Assembly: GCA_007258455.2 (NCBI GenBank) | Contig: VDFB02358134.1 | Location: 210,239,394-210,303,393 of the forward strand | Length of the DNA stretch: 64,000 bases | DNA from: Sequoia sempervirens | Lineage: Eukaryota; Streptophyta; Pinopsida; Cupressales; Cupressaceae | Direction: 5' to 3' | In this document: positions 11,404 through 22,790 of the stretch, piece by piece | How positions within the stretch are numbered: the stretch's first letter is position 1 | How the letters are laid out: every line of letters begins with the position of its first letter | Position numbers and translations under genes: made by a program | The notes under the pieces: generated by a model | Database searches by the model: none | Told to the model about the DNA's origin: nothing | The model's input: only the letters and a program-made list of their open reading frames with translations

Positions 11404-12449
11404 TTTTGATATGGGCTTAATGATTTAAGAAAAATTAGAAACAAATCTCCTAACAAAGTTTATTTTTCCAAAGAATGACTAGATGGCCTTGACAGTCTTA
11501 GGAATTGGAATTTTATCTATAGCTTCAACCCTCTCAGGATCTATTCTAATCCCCTCCTTTGACACAATATGTCCTAAGAGCTTACCCTCTGTGACCGCAA
11601 AATGACATTTTTTAGGGTTCAGACTAATCCCATATTCTAAAGCTTTAATAAATACCTTATTCAGATGTTCTACATGATCTTCAACCCTCTTTGAAAAAGC
11701 AGTAACGTCATCCTAATACACTAGGTCATGATAACATTAATTAGGTCTACAAATGCTATGTCCATAGCTCTTTGGAAATTTTCTCCTGCGTTAGTGAGAC
11801 CAAATGACATTCTTATGTATACATATGTCCCCCATGGGGTCTTAAAAGTTGTCTTATACTATTCAGATTCTTTAACTTTAACTTGATTATAACTTGAAAA
11901 CCCATCCATCATAGATAACAACTCGCACCATGTCACCTTATGTAATATAGCCTCCATATTGGATAGAGGATAATTATCCTTAAGGAATGTTATATTTAGA
12001 TTTCTGAAACCCACACATAATCTGATATCTCCATTTTTTTTCGTCACAGGGACCAGGTTTAAGACCCACGTTGAGTGCCTGATTAGTTTGATGATGCCAC
12101 CATATTTGAGCTTTGCCAATTCTTCCTACATTTTTGGTTCCAATGTTGGATTAATGGGTCTTTGCTTCTATCTAAATGGCTTTGCATCTAGCTTCAATGG
12201 TATTTCATGCTGAAACAAATATTCCCTATATGATTTTAGATCTTAATAAGACCAAGCAAACACATGTTTATATTTTCTTAGTAATGCTATCAACATTCTT
12301 CTAATTGTTGGGCTTATTTTCTTCCCTATGTACACCTTTCTTGGTGCCATTTCAGTCTCCAAGTTGATCTCTTCAATATCCTCCTTCTTGACTCGTGTTT
12401 GCTTCATGAGGGACCGATCACTTCCATCATACAATCTCTCCAATGCCAC
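11404..12449 (-). pseudogene. Reverse transcriptase with N-terminal linker (E3)
   Basis: The linker (12243-12449) reads VALERLYDGSD to LLRKYKHVFAWSY, an entry region shared with Athila/Tat elements. RT motifs are NLVPVTKKNGDIRLCVGFRN, MMDGFSSYNQV and MSFGLTNAG. The catalytic loop at 11707-11718 reads Y-stop-D-D (TAT TAG GAT GAC). The connection region SLNPKKCHFAV, LLGHIVSKEGI and FFGKINFVRRF follows. Several frameshifts and TAG stops are present. Confidence 0.88.
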
Positions 12450-12614
12450 TAGCCCTTTATGAAGCTTATTTGTTTTAAGCTATAAGATATCCTTCCCAAA
12501 TACTATTTTCTTCCCATCTACTTCCTCAAGAAAGGCATTGAAATCAATTTCTTGGGCTTCATATTGATCTATATAGTGAAGAAATTTCAAAAGGTCAGTA
12601 TCATCATTAAAAAC

Positions 12615-13100
12615 CTACCAACTATATATGTTATCAGGCACAACAGGCCTTGTTTTGAACTCAATTTGTGATACTCTAGCCAGTGTAATATCATCACTTT
12701 TTAGTGCCACATTTGCTAAAAATTCTACCATTATGTTCTTTGACCTATCAATCCACTCAATTGAGAAGGAATCAAACAAATCAATTGTGTCCCATACAAC
12801 ATTCCTATATTGCTTTAGTCTTTTATGTTTTGCTGCATATTTTGACTTAACTTGTGAAACAACTAGCTCAGAATCCCCTAGAATAGCGAACAACTTGATT
12901 TTATGTTTTACAGCTATATTCAAACATGTTAATAAAGCTTCATATTCCACCACATTGTTTGTACATTCAAATGTTAATAGAAATGAATATTAAATGTAAT
13001 ACCTTCAAGTGAAACAAATATTATTCCTGCTCTATTACCTTCTTGGCTACATGCTCCATCAAAGTACATTTTCCACACACCATCACAATTTTGTGCAACA
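12615..13100 (-). pseudogene. Archaeal-type RNase H located between PR and RT (E3)
   Basis: A second RNase H domain: W-K-M-Y-F-D-G-A with the catalytic Asp at 13060-13058, then ECTNNVVEYEALLTCLN with the Glu, ILGDSELVVSQV with the second Asp, and a decayed final motif (VEFLANVA where ADALA is usual). The order of strands and the TNN-x-x-EYEAL motif identify the archaeal/bacterial-like RNase H known from Tat elements. Here it lies upstream of RT; E6 shows the same order. A short frameshift falls near 12960. Confidence 0.85.
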
Positions 13101-13801
13101 TGCCTTTCAATTGGATCAGTATTGACCAACTCCGGTTGGGCTGGTTCTATCTTAAAATTTCCAATATCCACATCGCAAAAATAATTAATTTGATCTTGAG
13201 GTACATAATCAACAACTTGCTTCATCCTTGGCTCCCTGTATAACTTAACTTCCTGACCATTTACTAGAATTTTTGTATAAGACAAATCAAACTGGACATT
13301 TCCCCCAACTGTTGTTGTCCATTGTCTTGATAGAAGCACCCCAAACTAAGGAGGGGTTTTAATTACGGTTATATCTATATTATAAGCCACTTAAGGATAA
13401 GCAGCTAGTTTGAATTCAACATCTTTAATAATACCCACCATAAGAATAGGTATGTTATCCATGGCATAGCGCTTCCCTCCATTAGTATCCACCCACATGC
13501 CAAGCTGTTTCATAACTCCTACTGGCATAATATTTATGGCAGCACAAGATTCTATCATGCAATTCCTCAACAATTTGTTATTTATGAGTAATGTTATTAA
13601 AAAAGGATCAACTTGTGGGGGATTTAACAATGCATTATTAAGGAAAACTTTTGGGATATTTACCTTCTCTTGCTTATTAATTGTTTTAGTGGCCATCTTA
13701 CTTTCATAACTTATATATTCTTCATTTCCATTTGTTATTAATTGAACAACATTGTCTCTATATTCCTTAATTTTCATCATCTCAAGTAGTGGAACAGACA
13801 T
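12974..13801 (-). pseudogene. Aspartic protease (E3)
   Basis: The active-site region reads CMIESCAAINIMPVGVMKQLG, where relatives have D-S/T-G-A; both the Asp and the Gly are altered. The flap/C-terminal part FGVLLSRQWTTTVGGNVQFDLSY follows after a gap with two stops. This domain leads directly into the upstream RNase H. The upstream 120 residues (13801 down) link it to gag. Confidence 0.75.
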
Positions 13802-15372
13802 TTTTACCTATGATAAAGCCTGAGTGAAGTCAAAAGAGGAATCCTCCACCTTAATTTCTTTTGTTCTGGTGTTTCTCCTTTGTTCTCTTCCTTTTCTCTT
13901 TTACTTGATTGATCAGTCTTTTGCATCTCTTTGTGTAACTCTTTGACTTCCTCCTTTTGGACAAGCTTCTATTTGTTTTTATCATGTTGTTTATTGGCTT
14001 GTTGAGGAACCCTAGGGTTGTCTCTTTTACGGATTATCCTAGCAGCTTTCCTATTGTTTTCAATTGTTAATGCTATCTTTTGCGCTTAAGCTAAATCTCT
14101 TGGGAACCTATTTCTCAGTTCATACCCTATTTTACAATTGAACGCATTCAAATAAACACTCAATGCTATAGAGTCTGGAAACTTTGATCTAGGAGGTATC
14201 TTATTTTGCAATTTGTTGAATCTTCGGTTAAAATCATAAATTGAGTCATTCTGATTTTTTTTGAATCTACATTAATTCATGAAGAGTAGCATCTGGTGCA
14301 CTTAGATTCCCATATTTCTCAAGGAATCGATCCTAAAATTCTTGGATAGCATTGATAGAAGCTATTGGTAAGCTATTGAACCAATCCCTAGCTTCTTCAG
14401 TATGTGACATCATGAATAGCCTCATGTGTAAAGCTTCATATGGCACATCCAAATCTTGGATGAAAGCATTGAAACTCCTTAAATGATCTTCAACAGTAAT
14501 TGCACTACTCCCTATAAACTTTGGAACAAGAATTCTCCAACTACCATCCATTGGGTAAGGGTATAATTGAAACCCTATCAAGTCGAATTGTCTAATCATT
14601 GTTGTGTATTGATGGGGGGAGGGTTAGGTTGGTACTGATACTATACATCGGATCACTGTATTGTGTATGATGATGTGGCACATAATGTTGACCATGAGGA
14701 GGCTATGTATTTGTATATTGTGAGGGAATATGCAGTGGATGGTTTGGCTATTTGTACCGATTCCCTATTTGATTGTGAGGAACCTTTGATGGATTAGAAG
14801 GCACTGTACTATTATTACCCTACTTATGAGGTGGTACATACTTTGGGAAACTAGTTGTTTGAGTAGTAATTTGGGCTTTTTGCAATTTGATGTCTCTGAT
14901 TGCTTGTATAATTTGGGCTTTCTCTTGTTCAAATTTTAGTTCTTCTAGCTCATTTTTATAAAACTCAAACCGTGATTTTACTTCTTTATGAGTTGAAGAT
15001 TCAAAATTTTCTTGAGGAGTTACATGATCAACAAACTCATTTTGGTTACCCTCCATTCCTTGTTCACATTCCTGTTGATATCTAAGTCCTGCTTCGATTC
15101 TAGCATCAAACTTTGGTTTTTTTTTTAGGATTATAAAAAGGATTTCTTTGTTCCTTTGGGGTACAAGGTTCTGCACTTGAATTATCTCTCCATGTATCAT
15201 AACGGTCATATGTTTCACAATGTGGTCTTAATTCTTTTTCTTTGTTTGTCATGCACATGTCCTGATTTATCTTCTTACCCTTATCAACCCTATCATCTTT
15301 GTGTGTACACTTACTATTTCCAGCAGGACCCCCAGTATGACCTCCCCTATATTGAGATCTTCTCCCATTCAT
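13802..15372 (-). pseudogene. Gag (E3)
   Basis: The retrotransposon gag fold is readable at 14599-14100: GSSAITVEDHLRSFNAFIQD, LFMMSHTEEARDWFNSLP, then DRFLEKYG and NRRFNKLQNKIPP. A charged N-terminal region starts at an ATG at 15372 (MNGRRSQYRGG), with a helical Glu/Lys-rich part (FEFYKNELEELKFEQEKAQI) at about 15000. A Lys/Glu-rich tail (KREKEENKGETPEQKK) links to PR. Several frameshifts are present. TAG replaces a likely Gln in QEF-stop-DRF. Confidence 0.75.
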
Positions 15373-15494
15373 GTTGAAATTTTTTTATCAGATTCGCTAC
15401 TCACTTTCTTAAAAGTGAGAAATTTTTTTGTTGTTTCTTATTCCCAGTGGAGCCTATATAAGATTTCTGACTCTATGACTAAGGCCCTAATTTT

Positions 15495-15520
15495 GAGTTG
15501 ATTCCCCAGCAGAGTTGCCA
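15495..15520 (-). promoter_or_regulatory. Primer-binding site of E3
   Basis: The minus strand reads TTGGCAACTCTGCTGGGGAA just inside the 5' LTR. This matches a common plant Ty3/gypsy primer-binding form (TGGCGACTCTGCTGGGGA) with one or two transitions and fixes the minus-strand polarity of E3. Confidence 0.8.
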
Positions 15521-15550
15521 ATTTTTTAGCTCTCAAAAATGTAGGTAGAA

Positions 15551-17390
15551 TGCCTCAAGAGGTTGCCAATCTCTTGATACATTTCAAGGTAATAAACAAG
15601 GTCAAATGGTTTAGACCTTCTACTCTTCAGGTGTTGCTAGACCTAGGTGGGTGTACCTGTATGAGTGATGTAGAATTAACTTGTGCTTATCTCTTTTGAA
15701 TTGTTTTTCCCACAATGGTAGATGGGAGTGGACAAATAAAACTTGATTTGGTATAAATTGTATAGCAATATTAAAACTAAAACCTAATGTGTTCAGTTAA
15801 CAGATGTAAAAAATGAATGAAACTAAATGATGAAAATGCAAAGACTAGTTCCTCATTGGGTATGCAGAGTCAAATGAAATCTAAATGAGCAACTTCTTTA
15901 TAGAAAACACTCAAATTGTTTGGCATATATTTTAGTTTATAACTTGTATAAACATGCAAGACTATAACTAGCAAGTTCTTCTTAATGATCCAGATGAAAT
16001 TCCCTTATTACTATGATAAATTAAAAGGATTTAATATTTTCTTGAAAGAACCAATTAATCAACCACACAGATACAACAAGTGTGCACTGACAAACTGAAT
16101 ATAAACTTGTTATATCAATTTAAATAACTAGAAAGCACCAATCTTGGAGACAACTTTAGTAATACTTTCAATGAACACAACAAACAATTGACACCAGAAA
16201 TACACCACCACATTAAATGATTTTCATTAATATCTCCATATTCTTAAACATGCATCATAGTCTCATATCTGTGAAACATTGTATTCTACTTTATCCTTTT
16301 CCTATTCTAAGTTATCTTCTATATTCTCTATTCTTCCATATCCCTGTTGTTTCACTACCAAAACATATATTTATACATCAAATACTCGAAAGGACACATC
16401 CTTTCAAAAATTTCATATGTTTAAATAACAAATAGATTAAAGATAATCAGGCTCTGTTTAGCCATAAATGTGTAGCTAAAGCACGATTGAAATCTTTTTT
16501 GAAACTCAGACTGTCACACCAAATGTATTTTCGGTGAGACATTTTCAAATCTAGGGCGATATCCTTTTGCAACGTTCATTAAATCTTTCGTCAAAGCATC
16601 ATGTAGTCTCCCCAACACCCTGAAGTCTTACTGACTATCGCAAATTGAATATTGTTATAATGTCCTATAGTCTCATTGATATTTGGAGTCTCACTAACAA
16701 ATATCCTTTCATCTTATGTGTTTCGCTATGAATTTTGGACTCAGGGAGATGTATCATAGATTACTTTGCATCTCACCAAGATATGTCCTTTGGTATGTTT
16801 TCTAGTCGATGAGACATATTTACTTTCTCACCGATGAAACCTAATTTGGCAAGACATACGGGTTAGAAAGACTACATAACTTCATCTCGATAATCATTTA
16901 TAGAATGCCCTTGCACTTTTTCGGCAAGACCTAATGCATTCGATAAGACTTCACTCTGATGACTTTTAGTTTGGCCAATATGTTTCCTTGTGTGTTGGTT
17001 GGTAAGACATATATGAGTTCATTGTGACTCATTTCGATGATAACTTTCTTACCGATATAATTTTTTCTATCACCCAGGCAATGAATTGTGTCCCATCGAT
17101 ATGTGCTTGTAGATGAATTTATTTGGTATGACATTCCTGCACTCTTGCCGATAGACTACAAAAGATACACATTAGTAAGGATGCTTTATGGAGTGGGTAA
17201 ACCCTCACCATCTCTTGCTGATATGAATTATACTGTAAAATATTTAGGACCAGATGGATTCTACGGGACCAAATGACAAAATATGGGAAAAATGTTATGA
17301 AGAGAGGATTTTGTGCTTATGGTGAGGCCTATTTTGGAAACTCATGAATATAATCAACAATAAAAATTTTAGAATTTTACAGTTCTAACA
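15551..17390 (-). repeat. 5' LTR of E3
   Basis: Same length as the 3' copy (1840 bp), beginning TGTTAGAACT on the minus strand and ending GAGGCA. The differences from the other copy are mostly transitions. The small ORFs seen in both copies (for example 16217-16435 and 8147-8332) are matching LTR shadows, not genes. Confidence 0.9.
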
Positions 17391-19832
17391 CAACCAACTC
17401 CATCCCTTGGGCACCCAAAACACTAATCTTCCCCAAGACACAAGTTGGACACTAACATTTGGTGCTCCACCTCATTCTTCCACCACCATTCCAGAGCATC
17501 CCCTCGATCCATACAAACCACTTACATTTCATAACATCATGATGGACTTGACATTTCAAGTGCAACCATCTTCATCCATCATAAAAATACCCAAATTGTG
17601 TTCAACACTACAAAAGGTAATGTGAACCAAGATCATCTACTAGGACAACAAGGGAAAGATAAAACCCTCACATAAGGTAAAACCTTCGCAAGAGGTTCAA
17701 ACAACCCCATTGAAAAATGTGGTTACCCAAGCTACTCAAGTTAATCCACCATCCACATCAGCCCCATCTATCATCAATCTAAATAAAAACAACACATTGA
17801 TCACAAACCCCATCAACAAAGGTAATACCTTGGTACTACATCAAACAAAACAAGGGAATCCTCAACACATCAATCAAGGGAACCCTTCTAATCAATTGAT
17901 CCAAGGTCAGAATGTGCCATTGACATTGCAATATCAAATGAAACCATCATCATCTTTACCATTGATCCCCCAAATCATTACAAATCAAATGGGGTCCCAA
18001 ACCTACATTCTTATCTCATAGTTGATAATCTTACAAGGAATGGTAGCACAAAACAACCCACAATTCATTCACACCATTATCAACAAAAACCCATTTCACA
18101 TATCCCAACAACAAAACACTTCCATATTGCAAGCACAAAACACTCATGCTTTATCTTTGCAACAAGCATAACAAGCTCAAGCACGAAAAGCTTATCAACA
18201 AGCCTTGCAACAACAAAAATCTCAATAACAAGCTCAACAACAAGCCTTAGCTGCACAACAACAACAACAAGCTCAATAACAAGCCTTAGTTGCACAACAA
18301 GAACAATAAGCACAATAATGAGAATTGCTAGCACAACAATACTCTCAACAACAACAAGTGCTCACACAAAAAAAAACAACAACAACAACAAGGTTTATAC
18401 TATAATCCCCAAAAATACATCATCAATACCAATACAATAGGAGCATATACACCTCTACCACGATCACCTTCATAGTATCAAACTCCACCTTACACACCAT
18501 ACAACATCTCACCCTATCAAAATCCCACTTACAAATCATTCGCCATACCAAAATACACAACATATGCTCAACCAAATCCATGAAAGTGTGTCATCATAGC
18601 TCAAGGTTCTCACACAACAAATCTAAGACATTCAAATGGAAAAAAAAATCCACATACATAATTAAATTTGTGCCCCTATCTATTTGATAGGAACATTGCA
18701 TTTGTACCTTTCCCACTTGGTTTTGAGGTCCCTAAGTTTGATAAATATAGATGGAGGGGAAACTATGTGGAACATATCAAATAATTCCACATCATTTGTA
18801 TGGAGATTTCCTAGAATGATTCCTATTTGATGTGCCTCTTTCCATGGATTTTGGCAGGCCTCGCCATTGATTGGTTTTCATAGTTTCCTCCAAGGATTAA
18901 TAGATTTCAAGAAATCACTAATAGATTCATAGACCACTTCTCCTTCAATCTTGACATGGATGTAAGCTTAGAAGAGTTGTACACACCCAAGCAAAACAAA
19001 GGAGAATCCTTCACTAATTTATTACAAAGGTGGAGGCAAAGAGCTAGTAATAGCAAGTGGCCCATTCTCGACAAGCAACAAGTGGGGATTATCATAAAAA
19101 ATGTTGATCCAAAGTTATCCTTCCACTTAAATATGCAATATATCAGTACTTATGATGAGCTTGTCCTTAGGGACCTCAACATCGAGAGGACCCTATTCTC
19201 ACAATGAAACACATAGGCATATAAATACAAACTCCCATCTACTAGTTCAAATGACAAGCCCTACTTCTAGGATAAGAACAAGAATGTGACAAATGATGGC
19301 ATTGTGGATGCTAAAGTGCTCCTAGGAAAAACAAAAATCAAGCAACCAATGTGCAACCAACCATACATCAAACTACACCACCACCACAGAATAACCAAGT
19401 CAATCACACCAACATGCAAAAAAGAGGACCCCCCAATAGGAATAACTATCGTAAATGAAAATACACACCATTGTGGGAACCTATTGAATCTATCATGTAG
19501 AAACTGGTATAGTCCAACTTGATTATGCTCCCCAATTTTTAGAACTATCAAGAACCTCAAGATAAACCACCTTGGTATAACAAAAATAATCTTTGCGACT
19601 TTAACAAGATTAAAGTACATAAAATGTCAAACTACATGAAACTGAAGAATTTTATCCAAGATATTATTGAGAATGGAGACAAAACTATTGATGTACTAGC
19701 AAGTAACTAAGACCTCAAGATATACAGGAATCCAATGCTAGATCACAACAAAGGTCATGATAATGGAAAAGGGAAGAATTATAATAACATGTAGCATGTT
19801 TATTCCAATGCAATCATGATAGAAAACTAGGA
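17391..19832 (+). pseudogene. Tat-like gag, main part with Gln-rich tract (E2)
   Basis: Resumes the frame cut at 7450. Asn/Pro/Gln-rich sequence (17391-18100) is followed by a CAA-repeat tract (18108-18360) and then the gag core: PLGFEVPKFDKYRWRGN, FPWILAGLAIDWFS, the block TPKQNKGESFTNLLQRWRQRA and LSFHLNMQYISTYDELV. A Cys/His-poor relic of the nucleocapsid (FCDFNKIKVHKMSNYMKLKN) occurs at about 19590. Gag packages the RNA. The reading is cut at 19832 by the E4 LTR. No RT, RNase H or integrase of E2 follows, so E2 is either a gag-only derivative or lost pol by deletion. Confidence 0.75.
18108..18360 (+). repeat. CAA/GCA-rich (Gln/Ala) coding tract
   Basis: In the gag frame the tract reads repeated Gln with Ala, Leu and Ser (such as AAQQQQQAQ). 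Five stops interrupt it: four of the five lie at Gln-like positions as TAA, and one TGA sits at an Arg- or Gln-like place. CAA-to-TAA changes are the simplest source. Confidence 0.75.
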
Positions 19833-21059
19833 TGTGAATACCCCAATCCAACTCAAAATGATCTGACTCAAACAAGGAAACAACCCTTCCAATACTATTC
19901 ACTCAACTTTCACCAAACACACACCTTAAGGCTTGTAGCCCTCAAAAACTAACTTTTCCCAATATCTTTTAGAGAAGGTTATAAAAAGACCTTAAAAACA
20001 CCTTCTAAGACACACTTCAAGTCCTATCACCACCTACCAAAATATCTTATAGGGTTTCTTTGAAAAAACATTGAAAACCAATAGGTTGCCCTACCTTTTA
20101 GGCCACCAAATAGTCCTCTTTTACAAAGGGGGTACCTTCTAAACACCTATTTTCCACCCAATCTCAATTGGAAGTCACAATTTCTGATACAAAACAACAA
20201 AATACACCCTCATTCATCAATGCCATGACCACTATGATGTTGTACTCTAAAACCCTCAATTTACTTGCAAAACACAAGGGTTTATTGAAAGTATTGACCA
20301 CCGGGCTTACCAGACTTCTCCAAGGCCTCCAACACTTCATAAATACCCTAAAAAAACTCAAGTAACCCTTACAAAGATAATACATTCAACATTACATCAA
20401 AATCCCTCTTTAACATCCTTTTTTTACAAGGAAAACTCACTATCCAGCCCTAGGGAATCATCCCAAATCAACTAACTTAACTCCTATGCCTACCAAAACA
20501 TGTGAACACCTAATTACTAATTATTGGGACCCATTCCATGAGTTACAGTGACCACATTGAGTGGAATGGGTCAATTCAACATTTTAGAAGACAATCAACC
20601 CTAATTATAGGGTTAATAGGGCAACAATAGTAAAATGAAGAATTCTCTCTCCAAACTCAATTTCAAGACCTCAAACCTATCAAAAATTGTATTTAATTCA
20701 TCCTTCTACACAACACAATGAGTTGAAAAGAACATACAGCCTGTACGGGGTTGTACAGTTTCAAGAAACTACAAAATTACATATTTTTTGTAAAAATAAT
20801 GTTCCCATTGATTTAGAAATTTCAATCCAATCTATTCCAACCACTTCTCAAGCCTTTTTAGGATTCTTATACATATTCCATTCAAAAATACCCTATAAAA
20901 CTTCTATGACCATTCAACTTCCTAAAGTTGCATTTTTTCAATTTCTTGTTTGAAAACATTAACACTTTTTTGCAACTTTTGACTAAATGACATTAATGAC
21001 TCAAAACCTCCCAATTACATAGAAAATGGTCTCATTAGACCTTATTTAACACTAATACA
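19833..21059 (-). repeat. 3' LTR of E4
   Basis: The left edge TGTGAATACC is confirmed by the second copy. The right edge at CA (21058-21059) is inferred from the ORF stop and a minus-strand TGTATTAGTG start seven bases further on; it has no partner to test it. Confidence 0.55.
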
Positions 21060-21065
21060 CTTTAT

Positions 21066-22560
21066 CTAATTCCAAAATGCTCCAACACGTCTACTTGACA
21101 TATTGACATACATGTGAAATCTTCGTGTGCTTGGGTGCACCTGCACCATACTCCCTACCAAAAGAAAGTCAAGTCCCTTGAATACTTTGTTGCACCATTT
21201 CTCTACTTGAACCTTCTTGTCCTCTTTCTCTCCACATGTTCTAGCACTTGGTAACCCCTTCCACCTAGTCAGGTATTGGAAAATTGCACCAATAGTGATC
21301 TTGAATTTGCTCATAACTTTCCATTGTTTTTCCTTTGCAATTTTTCTTTTGACCTTTCTCTTGCCAAGAACTAATGGTGTACTTACCTCTATACCTGAAA
21401 AAAAATATTTACCTTTTTTCCATTGGATATTCTTCTTCATCATTTCTACTACATGATTGAACTCACTCACTTGCTTTAACCAAACATCCACTTTCACTTC
21501 TCTTTCTATCTTCACATCTATTTTTAGATCCTCTCCTCTTGGAACCTCTATGCAATTAGACTTACAAAATTTTGTCATGAAAAATTGTAACTTCCTTCCA
21601 ACCTCCTATCCAATCAATGGAAAAATTACTTTTGCCACTATGACCTCTCTAGGCCATTCTTTCCTTTCCTCTGGAAACTTACTCCCACTTACCTCATACC
21701 TTCCTCTTATCAGGGTCTCTGCCACAAGGATATTTGTATCATCTAATCCAAAAACCTTTGCACTACTAGGTTCACACACTTCTTGTCCCATCAATGGACA
21801 AAGAATCATCTCTTGTACACTCTCATCATGCTTTAATAATTTCTCTTGCTCCTTCACAAGGAGTTCTTCTTTGATCTCTTCTACCTCGTCTTTCACCACC
21901 ATCATCTTTGCTTCTTTCCTTTCTACCATTGCATCATTCTACAACACTATTGTCTTGACATCTTCCAACCTTTAAGTTGCTTCAACATCTATCTCCCCTT
22001 CATCCTCTACTTGCAAAAATTCTTTCTTACCTCTTTTATTACCATTGTTTCTTTATCCTATCCTTCTTCATTTTCCATCAACAAAATATAATGTGAATGA
22101 CACCCCATCTTTCTTAATATGAAATGTATTTTTCCTTCCATCGTATAAGGAATACATCTCATATTTCCATGGTATCCATAACAAAAAATGACATACACTC
22201 ATAGGTACTGCATCACATAGAATCCTATCTCTATAGCGACCAATCTAAAATTCTACACATGCTTGCTCCTTAACCAAAAAAGAATGTTCACCATTCAACC
22301 AAGAAACATAATAGGGATTCTCATGAGGTAACCTTTCCAAATTTAAATTGTCTACCATTTCTTGTTCTACCATGTTATCCAAACTACCTAAATCCACCAT
22401 TACCTTACATACCTTGCCTTTACACTTGCATCTGGTCCTGAAAATTGCCTTCATAGCATCTCCTTCTCTTTGATCAACTCTCTAGTTTCCTTTTCCATGT
22501 CCTTTCAATTTCCAACTGTCTTCCTCTTCAAAATTTAACTCTTCACCTTCAAAGATCTAA
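21066..22560 (-). pseudogene. Protease-like domain fused to an unrecognised charged ORF (E4)
   Basis: One reading frame runs from about 22560 to the stop at 21066 (roughly 500 codons), broken only by stops. It starts EGEELNFEEEDSWKLKGHG, then a Tekay-type protease: RTRCKCKGKVCKVMVDLGS (D-L-G where D-S-G is usual) and a C-terminal YDGRKNTF block. A Lys/Glu-rich central part follows (VKDEVEEIKEELLVKEQEKL), then VKVDVWLKQVSEFNHVV and a segment QYLTRWKGLP that weakly resembles a chromodomain. I do not recognise the rest. The arrangement suggests a derivative that kept PR and the extreme C-terminus while losing RT to INT. Confidence 0.6.
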
Positions 22561-22580
22561 TCCCTATAGCTTTGATACAA
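22561..22580 (-). promoter_or_regulatory. Primer-binding site of E4 (initiator Met tRNA type)
   Basis: The minus strand reads TTGTATCAAAGCTATAGGGA, close to the widespread TGGTATCAGAGC initiator-Met form. It lies 18 bases from the LTR edge and gives the element minus polarity. Confidence 0.7.
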
Positions 22581-22598
22581 CTTGATAGCAAACCAAGA

Positions 22599-22790
22599 TG
22601 TGAATACCCCAAAACAACTCAAAATGATTAGACTCAAACAAGGAAACAACCCTTCCAACACTATTCACTCAACTTTCCCCAAACACACCCTAAGGCTTAT
22701 AGCCCTCAAAAGCTGAATTTGCCCAATATATTTTAGAGAAGGCACAAAGATACCTTCAAAATAACTTCTAAGACACACTTCAATTATAAG
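22599..22790 (-). repeat. 5' LTR of E4, truncated
   Basis: Matches 19833 to about 20022 and then stops abruptly at CACACTTCAA. The loss of the rest of this LTR, together with the missing pol of E2, can be explained by one deletion ending here. Confidence 0.7.

Larger units (their letters stand above)
7451..17390 (-). mobile_element. Nested full-length Ty3/gypsy element with dual RNase H (E3)
   Basis: Two 1840-bp LTRs (7451-9290 and 15551-17390) flank a minus-strand internal region that reads PBS, gag, PR, archaeal-type RNase H, RT, RNase H, INT. The first 180 bases of the two LTRs match at roughly 90% by eye, mostly with transitions, so the insertion is old. It lies antisense inside the E2 gag. 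The lineage is in or near the Athila/Tat group; the same domain order occurs in E6, whose LTR is related. Confidence 0.9.
19833..22790 (-). mobile_element. Small non-autonomous LTR element with one ORF (E4)
   Basis: Direct repeats (19833 on and 22599-22790) begin TGTGAATACCCC and stay alike for about 190 bases. Between them lies a minus-strand PBS and a single ORF with protease homology but no RT, RNase H or integrase. The right repeat is cut short at about 22790. The element interrupts the E2 gag. Confidence 0.75.

Noticed and set aside
21230..21300. Confident chromodomain in E4
   Set aside because: Only QYLTRWKGLP resembles the core; the flanking aromatic positions are not convincing, so it is mentioned only as weak similarity.
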